NCBI GenBank assembly: GCA_002436505.1
Contig: DJML01000042.1
Coordinates: forward strand, 1-15,841
Length of the DNA stretch: 15,841 bases
DNA from: Bacteroidetes bacterium UBA6491
GTDB taxonomy: Bacteria; Bacteroidota; Bacteroidia; NS11-12g; UBA9320
Reading direction: 5' to 3'
Positions 7,293 to 14,658 of this stretch are shown here, in pieces. Below the pieces are notes generated by a model. The model was given only the letters and a program-made list of their open reading frames with translations, was not told the DNA's origin and did no database searches. The position numbers and the translations under genes are program-made. The stretch's first letter is position 1. The number at the start of each line of letters is the position of its first letter.

Positions 7293-7312
7293 TAAAAAGA
7301 ATTCTATATTTA
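7283..7312 (+). promoter_or_regulatory. Bacteroidetes-type promoter of the rrf2-norCBQD unit
   Basis: TTG at 7283-7285, a 19-bp spacer and TATATTTA at 7305-7312 (one mismatch to TAnnTTTG) match the Bacteroidetes housekeeping promoter. The predicted transcription start is near 7316, giving a leader of about 15 bases before the rrf2 ATG at 7331. Confidence 0.6.
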
Positions 7313-7330
7313 CATCAAATTTCATGGCAT

Positions 7331-7756
7331 ATGCTGAGTAAGGCTACCGAATATGCGATCAAGGCGATGATCTTTCTGGCAACAAAGGAGGATCGTTCAG
7401 CATATGTCAGAATACACGAGATCGCAGAGGCAATAGATTCCCCAAAACCCTATACATCAAAAATTCTTAACCGCTTGCGACGTAATGGCATTCTTGAGTC
7501 GACGATCGGAGCCAAAGGAGGGTTCCGGATACCTGCTAGATCTCGAATATCGCTGATCCAGATAGTTGAGGCGCAGGAGGGACCTGATTCGCTGGACAGA
7601 TGTCTGCTGGGGCTGAAAAGTTGTTCTTCGAGTCGTCCATGTCCGATTCACGATCAATACAAAGAGGTAAAGGAGAACCTACTAGGCATTCTTCACAGGT
7701 CATTTATTGACGATTATACAAGCGATTTAAATGAGAAACAATTGAACCTGAAATAA
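7331..7756 (+). CDS. Rrf2 family transcriptional regulator, probable NO-responsive Fe-S sensor
   Basis: From the ATG at 7331 this is 141 residues, the usual Rrf2 length; the frame extends to a TTG at 7283, but that lies in the promoter. The N-terminus MLSKATEYAIKAMIFLA and the winged-helix recognition region SPKPYTSKILNRLRRNGIL (37-55) with GAKGGF (60-65) are diagnostic. Three cysteines, Cys91, Cys98 and Cys104 (RCLLGLKSC...PCPIH), sit where IscR and NsrR bind their [2Fe-2S] or [4Fe-4S] cluster. The gene lies 45 bp upstream of norC in the same orientation with no other promoter visible, so it probably controls the nor genes, and itself through the dyad at its promoter. NO as signal is inferred from context and from NsrR precedent. 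Confidence 0.85.
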   Translation: MLSKATEYAIKAMIFLATKEDRSAYVRIHEIAEAIDSPKPYTSKILNRLRRNGILESTIGAKGGFRIPARSRISLIQIVEAQEGPDSLDRCLLGLKSCSSSRPCPIHDQYKEVKENLLGILHRSFIDDYTSDLNEKQLNLK

Positions 7757-7801
7757 TGAAAGAACACATGAACCGGAAACAAACCTTTTAATACCACAAA
7801 T

Positions 7802-8233
7802 ATGTTATCAAAATCACAAGCCAAAATCTTCTTTCTTGGCGGTACAATTGTCACGTTTGCCATTTTCCTTGGCCTTTCGTGGCATACCCTGAGTACAGAA
7901 GTCCCCAAAAACACACACGAGGAAAACTTAACTGAAGCTGTTGTGCGGGGTAAACACCTATGGGAGTCCAACAATTGCATGGGTTGCCATACCATCCTGG
8001 GCGAAGGAGCTTACTACGCTCCTGAACTTACCAAAGTGTATGATAGAAGAGGGGAAGGCTACATTAAATCTGTTCTCATGTCTTCGGGCCCCTGGGCTCC
8101 GCGGGGAAGGAAAATGGTTGCTTACAATATGAGCGAGGAAGAAGCGCAGGACATGGTGTCCTTTTTCAAGTGGATAGGAGAAACGGATCTGAATGGATTC
8201 CCTCCTGAACCAGATCTTAAACAACAAAACTAA
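7802..8233 (+). CDS. norC: Nitric oxide reductase cytochrome c subunit NorC
   Basis: The 143-residue protein has an N-terminal membrane anchor (about 8-28, IFFLGGTIVTFAIFLGL) and a periplasmic monohaem cytochrome c domain. The haem site is CMGCH (Cys59, Cys62, His63) followed by TILGEGAYYAPELTKVY, characteristic of NorC. The distal Met ligand is probably Met105 (GRKMVAYNMSEEEA). NorC takes electrons from periplasmic cytochrome c or cupredoxin donors and passes them to NorB. The length matches the family and norB follows after 12 bp, so the two subunits are cotranscribed. Confidence 0.95.
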   Translation: MLSKSQAKIFFLGGTIVTFAIFLGLSWHTLSTEVPKNTHEENLTEAVVRGKHLWESNNCMGCHTILGEGAYYAPELTKVYDRRGEGYIKSVLMSSGPWAPRGRKMVAYNMSEEEAQDMVSFFKWIGETDLNGFPPEPDLKQQN

Positions 8234-8245
8234 CACCCGGGAATT

Positions 8246-9577
8246 ATGAAATATAAATCACAAAAAGTTGCATACTGGTTTTTCGCGTTGGCCATGTTAC
8301 TTCTGGCTCTACAACTGGTATATGGTTTCATCATGGGCTTTGCCCATATGGGATACGATGGATTACACCAATTTATTCCTTTCAATACAGCACGTGCTGT
8401 TCATACTAACTTGCTGGTGGTGTGGATACTCACCGGTTTTATGGGTGCCGCATACTATATCATTCCTGAAGAAGCGGAATGTGAACTGGTAAGCACTAAG
8501 CTTGCATATATTCAATTGATCACGCTTGCACTCGTAGGTGTAGCTGCTGTCATTGGTTATCATTTCAACTACTGGGAAGGAAGAAAATTTCTGGAAATAC
8601 CACGGCCACTTGACTGGTTAGTGGTGATCAACGTACTAACGTTCCTTGGGATAATCCTTGCCACACTTTTCAAAGGCAAAAAGCGGACTACCACATCACT
8701 GGTCCTTACAATGGGATTGGTATTTGCTGCGCTGCTCTATCTGCCTGGTATGATCTGGTTCGATAACCAGACAATGGACTCTTTCTTCCGCTGGTGGGTC
8801 GTTCATCTTTGGGTAGAAGGCGTTTGGGAACTTATCATGGGTGGTATTCTTGCGTTCCTGCTTATCAAGATCACAGGAGTTGACAGGGAAGTCATTGAAA
8901 AATGGTTGTATATCATTGTCGGTTTGACCTTTCTATCAGGTATCCTGGGCACGGGACACCACTATTATTACATTGGAACCGGTAAAATGTGGCTGATCAT
9001 TGGCGGTATATTCTCTGCCTTGGAACCTCTTGCATTTCTTGGCATGGCTTTGTTCGCCCTTGCGATGTACCGTAAAGGAGAAAAACGTCATCCGAATAAA
9101 ATAGCCCTGAGTTGGACGTTGGGTACTGCGATCGTCTCTTTTGTCGGTGCCGGCCTGCTCGGACTTGCACATACACTGCCACAGGTCAACATGTATACTC
9201 ATGGTACCTTGGTGACAGCGATGCACGGTCATATGGCCTTTTGGGGTGCATACGGTATGATCGTTCTGGCGATCATAGCCTTTTCCATGCCAAATCTGAC
9301 CGGAAGAAAAAGATATACCAACAACACGAATGTCTTTGCTTTCTGGATGTCCAATATTGGCATGCTAGGTATGACTGTAGCCTTTGGAGTAGCAGGAGTT
9401 GCACAGGTATATCTTGAAAGAAAAGTTGGTATGGACTTTGGTGATGTCCAACAGGAGATCCAGGTCCACTTCTTTATACTGATCCTTTGTGCAGTTTTGT
9501 TCACTTCGGGCATTGCTGCTTACATTTATGAATTTGTCAAATATGGCAAACCAACGGATGAGGCAATTGAAAATTAA
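8246..9577 (+). CDS. norB: Nitric oxide reductase catalytic subunit NorB (cNOR type)
   Basis: NorB reduces two NO to N2O at a haem b3-FeB centre in the cytoplasmic membrane. The 443-residue, roughly 12-helix protein carries the haem b ligands His53 (RAVHTNLL) and His329, the haem b3 ligand His327 (AMHGHMAFWG), and FeB ligands His187 (VVHLWVEGVWE), His238 and His239 (GTGHHYYY). The glutamates that distinguish NOR from oxidases, Glu191, Glu195 and Glu260 (SALEPLAF), are all present. There is no N-terminal hydrophilic extension as in quinol-dependent qNOR, which fits a separate NorC. The protein is intact and all catalytic residues are in place, so it should be active. The stop is followed after 20 bases by a strong hairpin, before norQ. 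Confidence 0.96.
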   Translation: MKYKSQKVAYWFFALAMLLLALQLVYGFIMGFAHMGYDGLHQFIPFNTARAVHTNLLVVWILTGFMGAAYYIIPEEAECELVSTKLAYIQLITLALVGVAAVIGYHFNYWEGRKFLEIPRPLDWLVVINVLTFLGIILATLFKGKKRTTTSLVLTMGLVFAALLYLPGMIWFDNQTMDSFFRWWVVHLWVEGVWELIMGGILAFLLIKITGVDREVIEKWLYIIVGLTFLSGILGTGHHYYYIGTGKMWLIIGGIFSALEPLAFLGMALFALAMYRKGEKRHPNKIALSWTLGTAIVSFVGAGLLGLAHTLPQVNMYTHGTLVTAMHGHMAFWGAYGMIVLAIIAFSMPNLTGRKRYTNNTNVFAFWMSNIGMLGMTVAFGVAGVAQVYLERKVGMDFGDVQQEIQVHFFILILCAVLFTSGIAAYIYEFVKYGKPTDEAIEN

Positions 9578-9597
9578 CAAGTAAGATTCATTAAACC

Positions 9598-9627
9598 GCA
9601 CCAGGTGAAATTTCACCTGGTGCTTTT
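9598..9627 (+). terminator. Perfect hairpin with T-tract between norB and norQ
   Basis: GCACCAGGTGAAA (9598-9610) is followed immediately by its exact reverse complement (9611-9623) and TTTT (9624-9627): a 13-bp stem with T-tract, the form of an intrinsic terminator. It ends five bases before the norQ ATG at 9633, so it lies within the operon and spans positions about -35 to -6 of norQ. It may reduce norQD transcription, shield the norQ start, or protect the norCB mRNA 3' end. Confidence 0.8.
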
Positions 9628-9632
9628 ATATC

Positions 9633-10412
9633 ATGACAGAATCACAACCCTATTACCGTCCGGTAGGAAAAGAATTAGATGTTTTCGAGCATGCTTTCAG
9701 CAATAAGTTGCCTGTTCTTATTAAAGGACCGACAGGTACAGGCAAATCGCGTTTTGTAGAACATATGTCCTACAGGCTGAAAAAACCACTGATAACCATT
9801 AGTTGCCACGAAGAGACTTCAGCAACAGACCTCATTGGTCGTTATATTATCAAAGGGGCCGAAACAGTCTGGATCGATGGCCCGCTCACACGAGCAGTGA
9901 AAGAGGGCATGATACTGTATCTGGACGAAATTGCAGAGGCCAGGCCGGATGTTATCGTGTCAATTCATTCGCTGACTGATCACAGACGTGAATTGTATAT
10001 TGACAAACTTGGACTGAACATCAAGGCTCACGAGGATTTTATGCTTGTCGCTTCTTTCAATCCAGGTTACCAACGTGGATTTAAAGAACTGAAACCTTCC
10101 ACACGACAGCGGTTCGCAGCTATGACCTTTGACTATCCTAAAGCAGAATTAGAAACAGAGATCATATGCGTAGAATCCGGTATTGACAGTAAAGAAGCTG
10201 TTAAATTGGTAAAGATCGGTGCGAAGATCCGTAACCTCACAGAGTTGGGACTTGCGGAAACTGTCTCAACCCGGCTGCTCGTGGACGCTGCTAAACTTAT
10301 ACAATCCGGTCTGCCAAAAAGGTTGTCCGTGAATGTTGCAGTGGTTGAGCCGTTAAGCGATGACCCTGATATCCGTGAAGCCCTTACTGAATTATGTAAC
10401 CTGTTCATCTGA
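9633..10412 (+). CDS. norQ: NorQ, MoxR-type AAA+ ATPase for NO reductase maturation
   Basis: The 259-residue protein is a MoxR-family ATPase of normal length for NorQ/CbbQ. Visible motifs are Walker A GPTGTGKS (32-39), the preceding YYRPVGKELDVFE, Walker B MILYLDEI (93-100) and sensor 1 SFNPGY (141-146), with an arginine-finger region around RQRF (158-161). NorQ works with NorD, using ATP to activate NorB, probably by helping insert the non-haem iron FeB. The stop codon overlaps the norD start as TGATG, so the two are translationally coupled. The start ATG lies just after the hairpin and no promoter fits in the five-base gap, so transcription must come from upstream. Confidence 0.92.
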   Translation: MTESQPYYRPVGKELDVFEHAFSNKLPVLIKGPTGTGKSRFVEHMSYRLKKPLITISCHEETSATDLIGRYIIKGAETVWIDGPLTRAVKEGMILYLDEIAEARPDVIVSIHSLTDHRRELYIDKLGLNIKAHEDFMLVASFNPGYQRGFKELKPSTRQRFAAMTFDYPKAELETEIICVESGIDSKEAVKLVKIGAKIRNLTELGLAETVSTRLLVDAAKLIQSGLPKRLSVNVAVVEPLSDDPDIREALTELCNLFI

Positions 10413-12160
10413 TGGCTCTGGACGAGTTCATTTATGGAAAATTCAGTGCTTTTCTTCGTAAGAGAAAAGAGAAGAAAACTCAAACCGAGACCAAAGTTAC
10501 ACTTGATGAACTCAGAGATAAACTGCATGTGATAGCAAGGGCTGTGAATGGTGCAGGTATCTCCATTTATTCTGCAAAGAATGAAGGCGGATTCAAAGGA
10601 CTAAATTTCTTTCTTCCGGAAGTAGTTGATCTTTATAATTCTGTAGAACGAAATATGCAGTTTCTTGTATATCGTGTCCTTTATTTAAGTAGCCAACGGC
10701 ACCTTGATATGTGCTGGAAAGACGGGAAGGATCATGGCCTTGCTGAATCAAGACAAAAGGCTGCCGAAAACTCGGCGCAGGTAATTCACCATCTTAAGGA
10801 GGAATATCCTTCATTTGCCCCGGTGATCGCGGATCTTACTTCTGAACTGATCGACAAAATGGAAGAGGATGCCGGTTACTGGTTGTATGGAAAATGGATG
10901 ACTTATGAAGAAGATCGAGACGATGAACCTGAACTGACCGATCTGCATGATTCCTTACATAAAAGCACTAATGATATCAAGTCCAGCATGAAGGCAAAGG
11001 CTGTGGAAGAGATACGTTCAGTGACCATTGATAAGGCGCAACAGGAAGACTATGTGCTGACACATAATTTTGAAAAAGTAGAGACCGCAGAAGAATTCGA
11101 CGGTATTTGGCGGGATTTTGACGGAGATGATGCGCTTGAAGACCATGCCGAAGCCTTAAGCGAACTGGATATGCGTTTCACTGTGCGAGCAGATGATCCG
11201 GTGCACTCGGTCTATCAGGCAGAATTTATTGAAAACACCAATGTTTCTGAAAGCACTGAAATTGAGCAGACAAAATATGTTTATGATTATGATGAATGGG
11301 ACTTTAAAACTAAAAGGTACAAGCCGGATTACTGCAAACTGCACCACGATACGGTCATAGAATTAGCCTCTGAATACTATTCAGAAACGATGCGAACCTA
11401 TCGGTCCACCTTAACCAATTTAAGAAAATTGCTTTCCAACCTAGATAATAAATACCGTATTCGCAGAAGACAGATCGATGGAGAATCATTTGATATTGAT
11501 TCAGCTAATTATATGATAGTGGATCTGCTTTCAGGAAGGACCCCGAATGAAAAGATCTATTTGGATAAGCACAAGGCGGAGAAGGACATTTCTATTCTCC
11601 TTCTTATGGACAGTAGTCTTTCCAGTGATGGCTATGCCAAAGGAAACCGCATTATTGATGTAGAGAAGCAGATGAGTATATTATTCGCTGAAATTCTGCA
11701 CGAATTTGGCATCGACTTCAGTATCTCATGCTTTTATTCAAAGACACGGAACTTTTCTCATTATGTAGAAATAAAATCTTTTGACGAAGACTGGCAAAAG
11801 GCCAGGTTTAAGGTGGGAGCTGTCCAACCTCAGGGTTATACCCGAATCGGCCCTGCCCTTAGGCACGCAGGTGCCATACTAAGTAAAAGGGAATCTAAAA
11901 ATAAATGGATCATCCTGCTTTCGGACGGTAAACCAAATGACTACGATCGCTACGAAGGGAAATATGGGATACAGGATATAAAACAAGCCCTGCGGGAACT
12001 GAATGAGGTGCAGATCAACAGTTTTGCCCTGGCCATTGAATCAGAAGCACGTTACTACCTGCCACAAATGTTCGGGCAAAATCATTACCAGATACTTTCA
12101 AGTCCGGATGAATTGCTGACGGCAATGGTGAGGTTGTACGATCGCATAAAACACGGTTAA
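10412..12160 (+). CDS. norD: NorD, VWA-domain partner of NorQ
   Basis: This 582-residue soluble protein has a long helical, charged N-terminal region (1 to about 390, including acidic stretches such as YEEDRDDEPEL) and a C-terminal von Willebrand factor A domain. The metal-ion-dependent adhesion site is intact: Asp400-x-Ser402-x-Ser404 (LLMDSSLSS), Thr477 (GYTRIG) and Asp505 (LLSDGKPNDYDRYEGKYG). The last segment, SDGKPNDYDRYEGKYG, is a hallmark of NorD/CbbO proteins. The VWA domain is thought to dock the NorQ ring onto the NorCB target. The start overlaps the norQ stop by one base. norE and norF are not present next to it, which is common outside Proteobacteria. Confidence 0.92.
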   Translation: MALDEFIYGKFSAFLRKRKEKKTQTETKVTLDELRDKLHVIARAVNGAGISIYSAKNEGGFKGLNFFLPEVVDLYNSVERNMQFLVYRVLYLSSQRHLDMCWKDGKDHGLAESRQKAAENSAQVIHHLKEEYPSFAPVIADLTSELIDKMEEDAGYWLYGKWMTYEEDRDDEPELTDLHDSLHKSTNDIKSSMKAKAVEEIRSVTIDKAQQEDYVLTHNFEKVETAEEFDGIWRDFDGDDALEDHAEALSELDMRFTVRADDPVHSVYQAEFIENTNVSESTEIEQTKYVYDYDEWDFKTKRYKPDYCKLHHDTVIELASEYYSETMRTYRSTLTNLRKLLSNLDNKYRIRRRQIDGESFDIDSANYMIVDLLSGRTPNEKIYLDKHKAEKDISILLLMDSSLSSDGYAKGNRIIDVEKQMSILFAEILHEFGIDFSISCFYSKTRNFSHYVEIKSFDEDWQKARFKVGAVQPQGYTRIGPALRHAGAILSKRESKNKWIILLSDGKPNDYDRYEGKYGIQDIKQALRELNEVQINSFALAIESEARYYLPQMFGQNHYQILSSPDELLTAMVRLYDRIKHG

Positions 12161-12295
12161 AAATAAAGGATATCCTGCGACAACAGCACATTTTCCTGTC
12201 CTTTCTTAAGGTTCTCATGAATTGGCCGGAAAAATAGCAATTCTTGAGATTTCATTGCGTCACCAGTAGATATCATCAAGTACGACTGCAGTCCT

Positions 12296-12353
12296 AAGCA
12301 CTTAACCTGAATTATCCATGTTTAATTGAGGCGATTTAAAAATTCAGGTGCTT
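12296..12353 (+). terminator. Bulged hairpin after norD, likely terminator
   Basis: ACCTGAATT (12305-12313) pairs perfectly with AATTCAGGT (12341-12349), and after a 5-nt bulge AAGC (12296-12299) pairs with GCTT (12350-12353). The 27-nt loop contains a smaller TTTAA/TTAAA pairing. TT follows. It lies 136 bp after the norD stop and before the Pho-type promoter, the place expected for the end of the nor transcript. Confidence 0.4.
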
Positions 12354-12400
12354 TTCAATTAGAGTGTCTGTTCAAATCTTGTTTTAAAAGTAAAGCTCAC

Positions 12401-12418
12401 TTAACATTCAGTTAACAT
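12401..12418. promoter_or_regulatory. Pho box: two TTAACAT direct repeats at 11-bp period
   Basis: TTAACAT occurs at 12401-12407 and again at 12412-12418, exactly 11 bp apart, on the same helix face. This is the layout of PhoB/PhoP binding sites (TTAACA repeats with 5-bp gaps in Bacillus). It takes the place of a -33 element, about 9 bp before the -7 octamer, the usual arrangement for PhoB-activated promoters. The downstream genes are phosphate uptake genes. Confidence 0.7.
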
Positions 12419-12426
12419 TGGGGAGG

Positions 12427-12434
12427 TTCCTTTG
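12427..12434 (+). promoter_or_regulatory. -7 element of the porin-pst operon
   Basis: TTCCTTTG has one mismatch to TAnnTTTG. With the adjacent Pho box it predicts transcription from about 12438, 17 bases before the porin ATG at 12455. No proper -33 TTG precedes it at the usual distance, consistent with activator dependence. Confidence 0.5.
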
Positions 12435-12454
12435 TACCGAAGAAAAAAAGTATT

Positions 12455-13609
12455 ATGACAATTAACTATTCCAAATTTAGATCCGGTCGATTTGTGCTCC
12501 TGACAGCCTTGATCTCTCTTTTTATTAATTCTAACGCTCAGAATACAATCGACAGCAAATTTGGCAAGGGACTAAATGTTATCGCAAAAGATTCGTCTTT
12601 TACGATGAAGTTTAGCACGAGGATCCAGAACAGATTTGATGGCACGGTCCTGATGTCAGAAAGAAAGAATGACTATTCTGACAAATTTTATCTGAGGCGT
12701 GCCCGATTAAAATTTGACGGTTGGGCCCATTCCCCGGCTGTAAAATATAAAATGGAATTTGATGTAATAAGTGGCCAGGTCCTTGATGCAGTTGTGATGT
12801 GGAACTTTGCAGGGAATTTTGATCTTTGGGTTGGACAAACAAAACTGCCGGGAAACCGTGAACGTGTGATCTCTTCACAGAAGTTGCAATTTGTAGATCG
12901 TTCACAGTTGAATTCAAAATTCAATATTGATCGAGACAAAGGGATTCAATTGCGTCATCATATGACTGCGGGCAATGTCGTTATCCGGGAAATGGCGTCA
13001 GTTTCTATCGGAGAGGGACGGAATTTTACAGGTTCCAGCGAAGGACATGACTATACCGGACGAATTGAAATTCTGCCTTTTGGAGAATTTGCAGGCAAAG
13101 GTGATTATTTCTCAAGTGACCTTAAGCGTGAGAATTCACCTAAACTAGCCTTAGGGGTTACCTATGACTACAACGACCAGGCAGTGAAATCTGGTGGACA
13201 ATTGGGGTCAAATATGGGTGAATCAAGAGACCTTTCGACCGTATTTGCGGACCTGATGTTCAAATACCGGGGGCTTTCCATTATGGGAGAGTATGCGGAT
13301 AAACAATCGGACATTACGCCTGTGCTTACTGATACCAGCGGGAATTTTAACTCTGCGTTCTATACCGGAACCTCTATAAATGCACAAATGGGTTATCTGT
13401 TCAAGAATAACTGGGAAGTTGCGGCCAGGTATACACAGGTGACACCGGAAGAGGTTACTCGCAACAACAATATTACAGAATACACATTTGGTGTCTCAAA
13501 ATATATTGTAGGGCACAGCCTAAAGGTTCAAAGTGATGTGTCGCTGCATCAGGAAGCTACAAAGGACGACAAGGTGATCGTCAGAATGCAATTAGAGCTA
13601 TCATTTTAA
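12455..13609 (+). CDS. Phosphate-selective porin O/P family outer-membrane protein
   Basis: The 384-residue protein has a signal peptide (cut near Ala28, SNAQ) and a mature barrel with alternating strands and a terminal phenylalanine (MQLELSF), the outer-membrane insertion signal. The region FYLRRARLKFDGW (78-90) followed by KYKMEFD and the LWVGQTKLPGNRERV strand (123-137) are typical of the OprP/OprO (Porin_O_P) family, which forms anion- and phosphate-selective channels. Its place as first gene behind a Pho box, 26 bp ahead of pstS, supports phosphate uptake across the outer membrane under starvation. Phosphate specificity itself is inferred from family and context. Confidence 0.88.
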   Translation: MTINYSKFRSGRFVLLTALISLFINSNAQNTIDSKFGKGLNVIAKDSSFTMKFSTRIQNRFDGTVLMSERKNDYSDKFYLRRARLKFDGWAHSPAVKYKMEFDVISGQVLDAVVMWNFAGNFDLWVGQTKLPGNRERVISSQKLQFVDRSQLNSKFNIDRDKGIQLRHHMTAGNVVIREMASVSIGEGRNFTGSSEGHDYTGRIEILPFGEFAGKGDYFSSDLKRENSPKLALGVTYDYNDQAVKSGGQLGSNMGESRDLSTVFADLMFKYRGLSIMGEYADKQSDITPVLTDTSGNFNSAFYTGTSINAQMGYLFKNNWEVAARYTQVTPEEVTRNNNITEYTFGVSKYIVGHSLKVQSDVSLHQEATKDDKVIVRMQLELSF

Positions 13610-13635
13610 TAACTATAGCTGATAAAAACACAAAA

Positions 13636-14589
13636 ATGAAAACAAAAATACAGTTAGGATTGGTTTTGTTCTCGGGAATGTTCCTTGCTGCATGCTCAGG
13701 GACCGAGAACAATAGTAATGGTTCAGAGGAGTCCACTACGCTGAGCGGAGTCATCACAATCGACGGTTCGAGCACAGTTTATCCGTTATCGGAGGCTGTT
13801 GCTGAAGAATTCAGGGGAGAGGCTCCAGAGGTGAGGGTAACGATCGGATCTTCTGGTTCCGGTGCAGGATTTAAAAAATTCGCCAGAGGGGAATCGGATA
13901 TTTCGGATGCCTCAAGATCCATTAAGCAGAATGAAATAGATGCGTGCAAAGAAGCAAACATTGAGTATCATGAATTACGTGTAGCACTGGATGGAATTGC
14001 CATCGTTGTGAACAAAGAGAATGACTGGATAGAGTCTATTACAACAGAGGAACTCAAGATGATATGGGAACCTTCCAGCAGGGTAAACAAATGGAGTGAT
14101 GTCCGTCCTGAATGGCCAAATGAGGGCATTGAATTGTTTGGCCCAAGTACCGCCCATGGCACCTATGATTTCTTCACAGAAGAGATCGTAGGCGAATCAG
14201 GAGCAAGTCGTCCGGATTACAATGCTGTATCTGATTACAATGTAGCGGTACAAGGGATCAGTAACAATAAATTCACACTTGGGTACTTTGGACTGGCATA
14301 TTTTTCAGAGAACAGTGACAAACTGAAACTTGTGGGTGTTGACAACGGCAGCGGACCTGTTCTACCTTCTTTGGCAACAGTAGGAGACGGCTCTTATTCT
14401 CCGTTAGCCCGACCACTGTTTATCTATATAAAAAGATCAGCACTCGAAAGAGAGGAAGTGAAGGCTTTTGTCGCTTTCTATCTGGAAAATGCAGCCGCAT
14501 TATCAGAAGCTATAGGTTATATACCTCTTTCAGAATCTGAGTACTTAAAAGGGTTAGAAAAGATAAATGCATCTGATTCTCCGCAATAG
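13636..14589 (+). CDS. pstS: Phosphate ABC transporter substrate-binding lipoprotein PstS
   Basis: The 317-residue protein has a lipoprotein signal with lipobox LAAC, Cys20 being the lipidation site, and a Ser/Asn/Glu-rich linker. Phosphate-binding motifs of the PstS family follow: DGSSTVYPL (43-51), GSSGSGAGF (71-79), DISDASRSI (88-96) and GPSTAHGTYDFF (169-180). It captures phosphate in the periplasm and delivers it to PstC/PstA. It lies 26 bp after the porin gene with no separate promoter seen, and is followed by a hairpin before pstC. Confidence 0.94.
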   Translation: MKTKIQLGLVLFSGMFLAACSGTENNSNGSEESTTLSGVITIDGSSTVYPLSEAVAEEFRGEAPEVRVTIGSSGSGAGFKKFARGESDISDASRSIKQNEIDACKEANIEYHELRVALDGIAIVVNKENDWIESITTEELKMIWEPSSRVNKWSDVRPEWPNEGIELFGPSTAHGTYDFFTEEIVGESGASRPDYNAVSDYNVAVQGISNNKFTLGYFGLAYFSENSDKLKLVGVDNGSGPVLPSLATVGDGSYSPLARPLFIYIKRSALEREEVKAFVAFYLENAAALSEAIGYIPLSESEYLKGLEKINASDSPQ

Positions 14590-14613
14590 ATGTAGAGAAT
14601 TATTAAATGGGAG

Positions 14614-14645
14614 AAACAGGTCTGCAACGTTATGCTGACCTGTTT
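14614..14645 (+). terminator. Hairpin between pstS and pstC, attenuator candidate
   Basis: AAACAGGTC (14614-14622) and GACCTGTTT (14637-14645) form a perfect 9-bp stem; after a T-T mismatch the loop closes further with GCA/TGC. It sits 13 bases before the pstC ATG. The T-tract is short and interrupted, so partial termination or mRNA 3'-end protection of pstS is more likely than a full stop. Confidence 0.5.
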
Positions 14646-14658
14646 GTCGTTATGGTGA

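Noticed and set aside
7283..7330. Upstream extension of the Rrf2 gene to TTG
   Set aside because: It covers the predicted promoter and operator, and Rrf2 proteins start with MLSKATEYA-like sequence, found at 7331.
8936..9616. Several minus-strand open frames of 60-100 codons over norB
   Set aside because: Antisense shadows of a conserved membrane protein gene; translations rich in Cys/His/Arg with no family resemblance.
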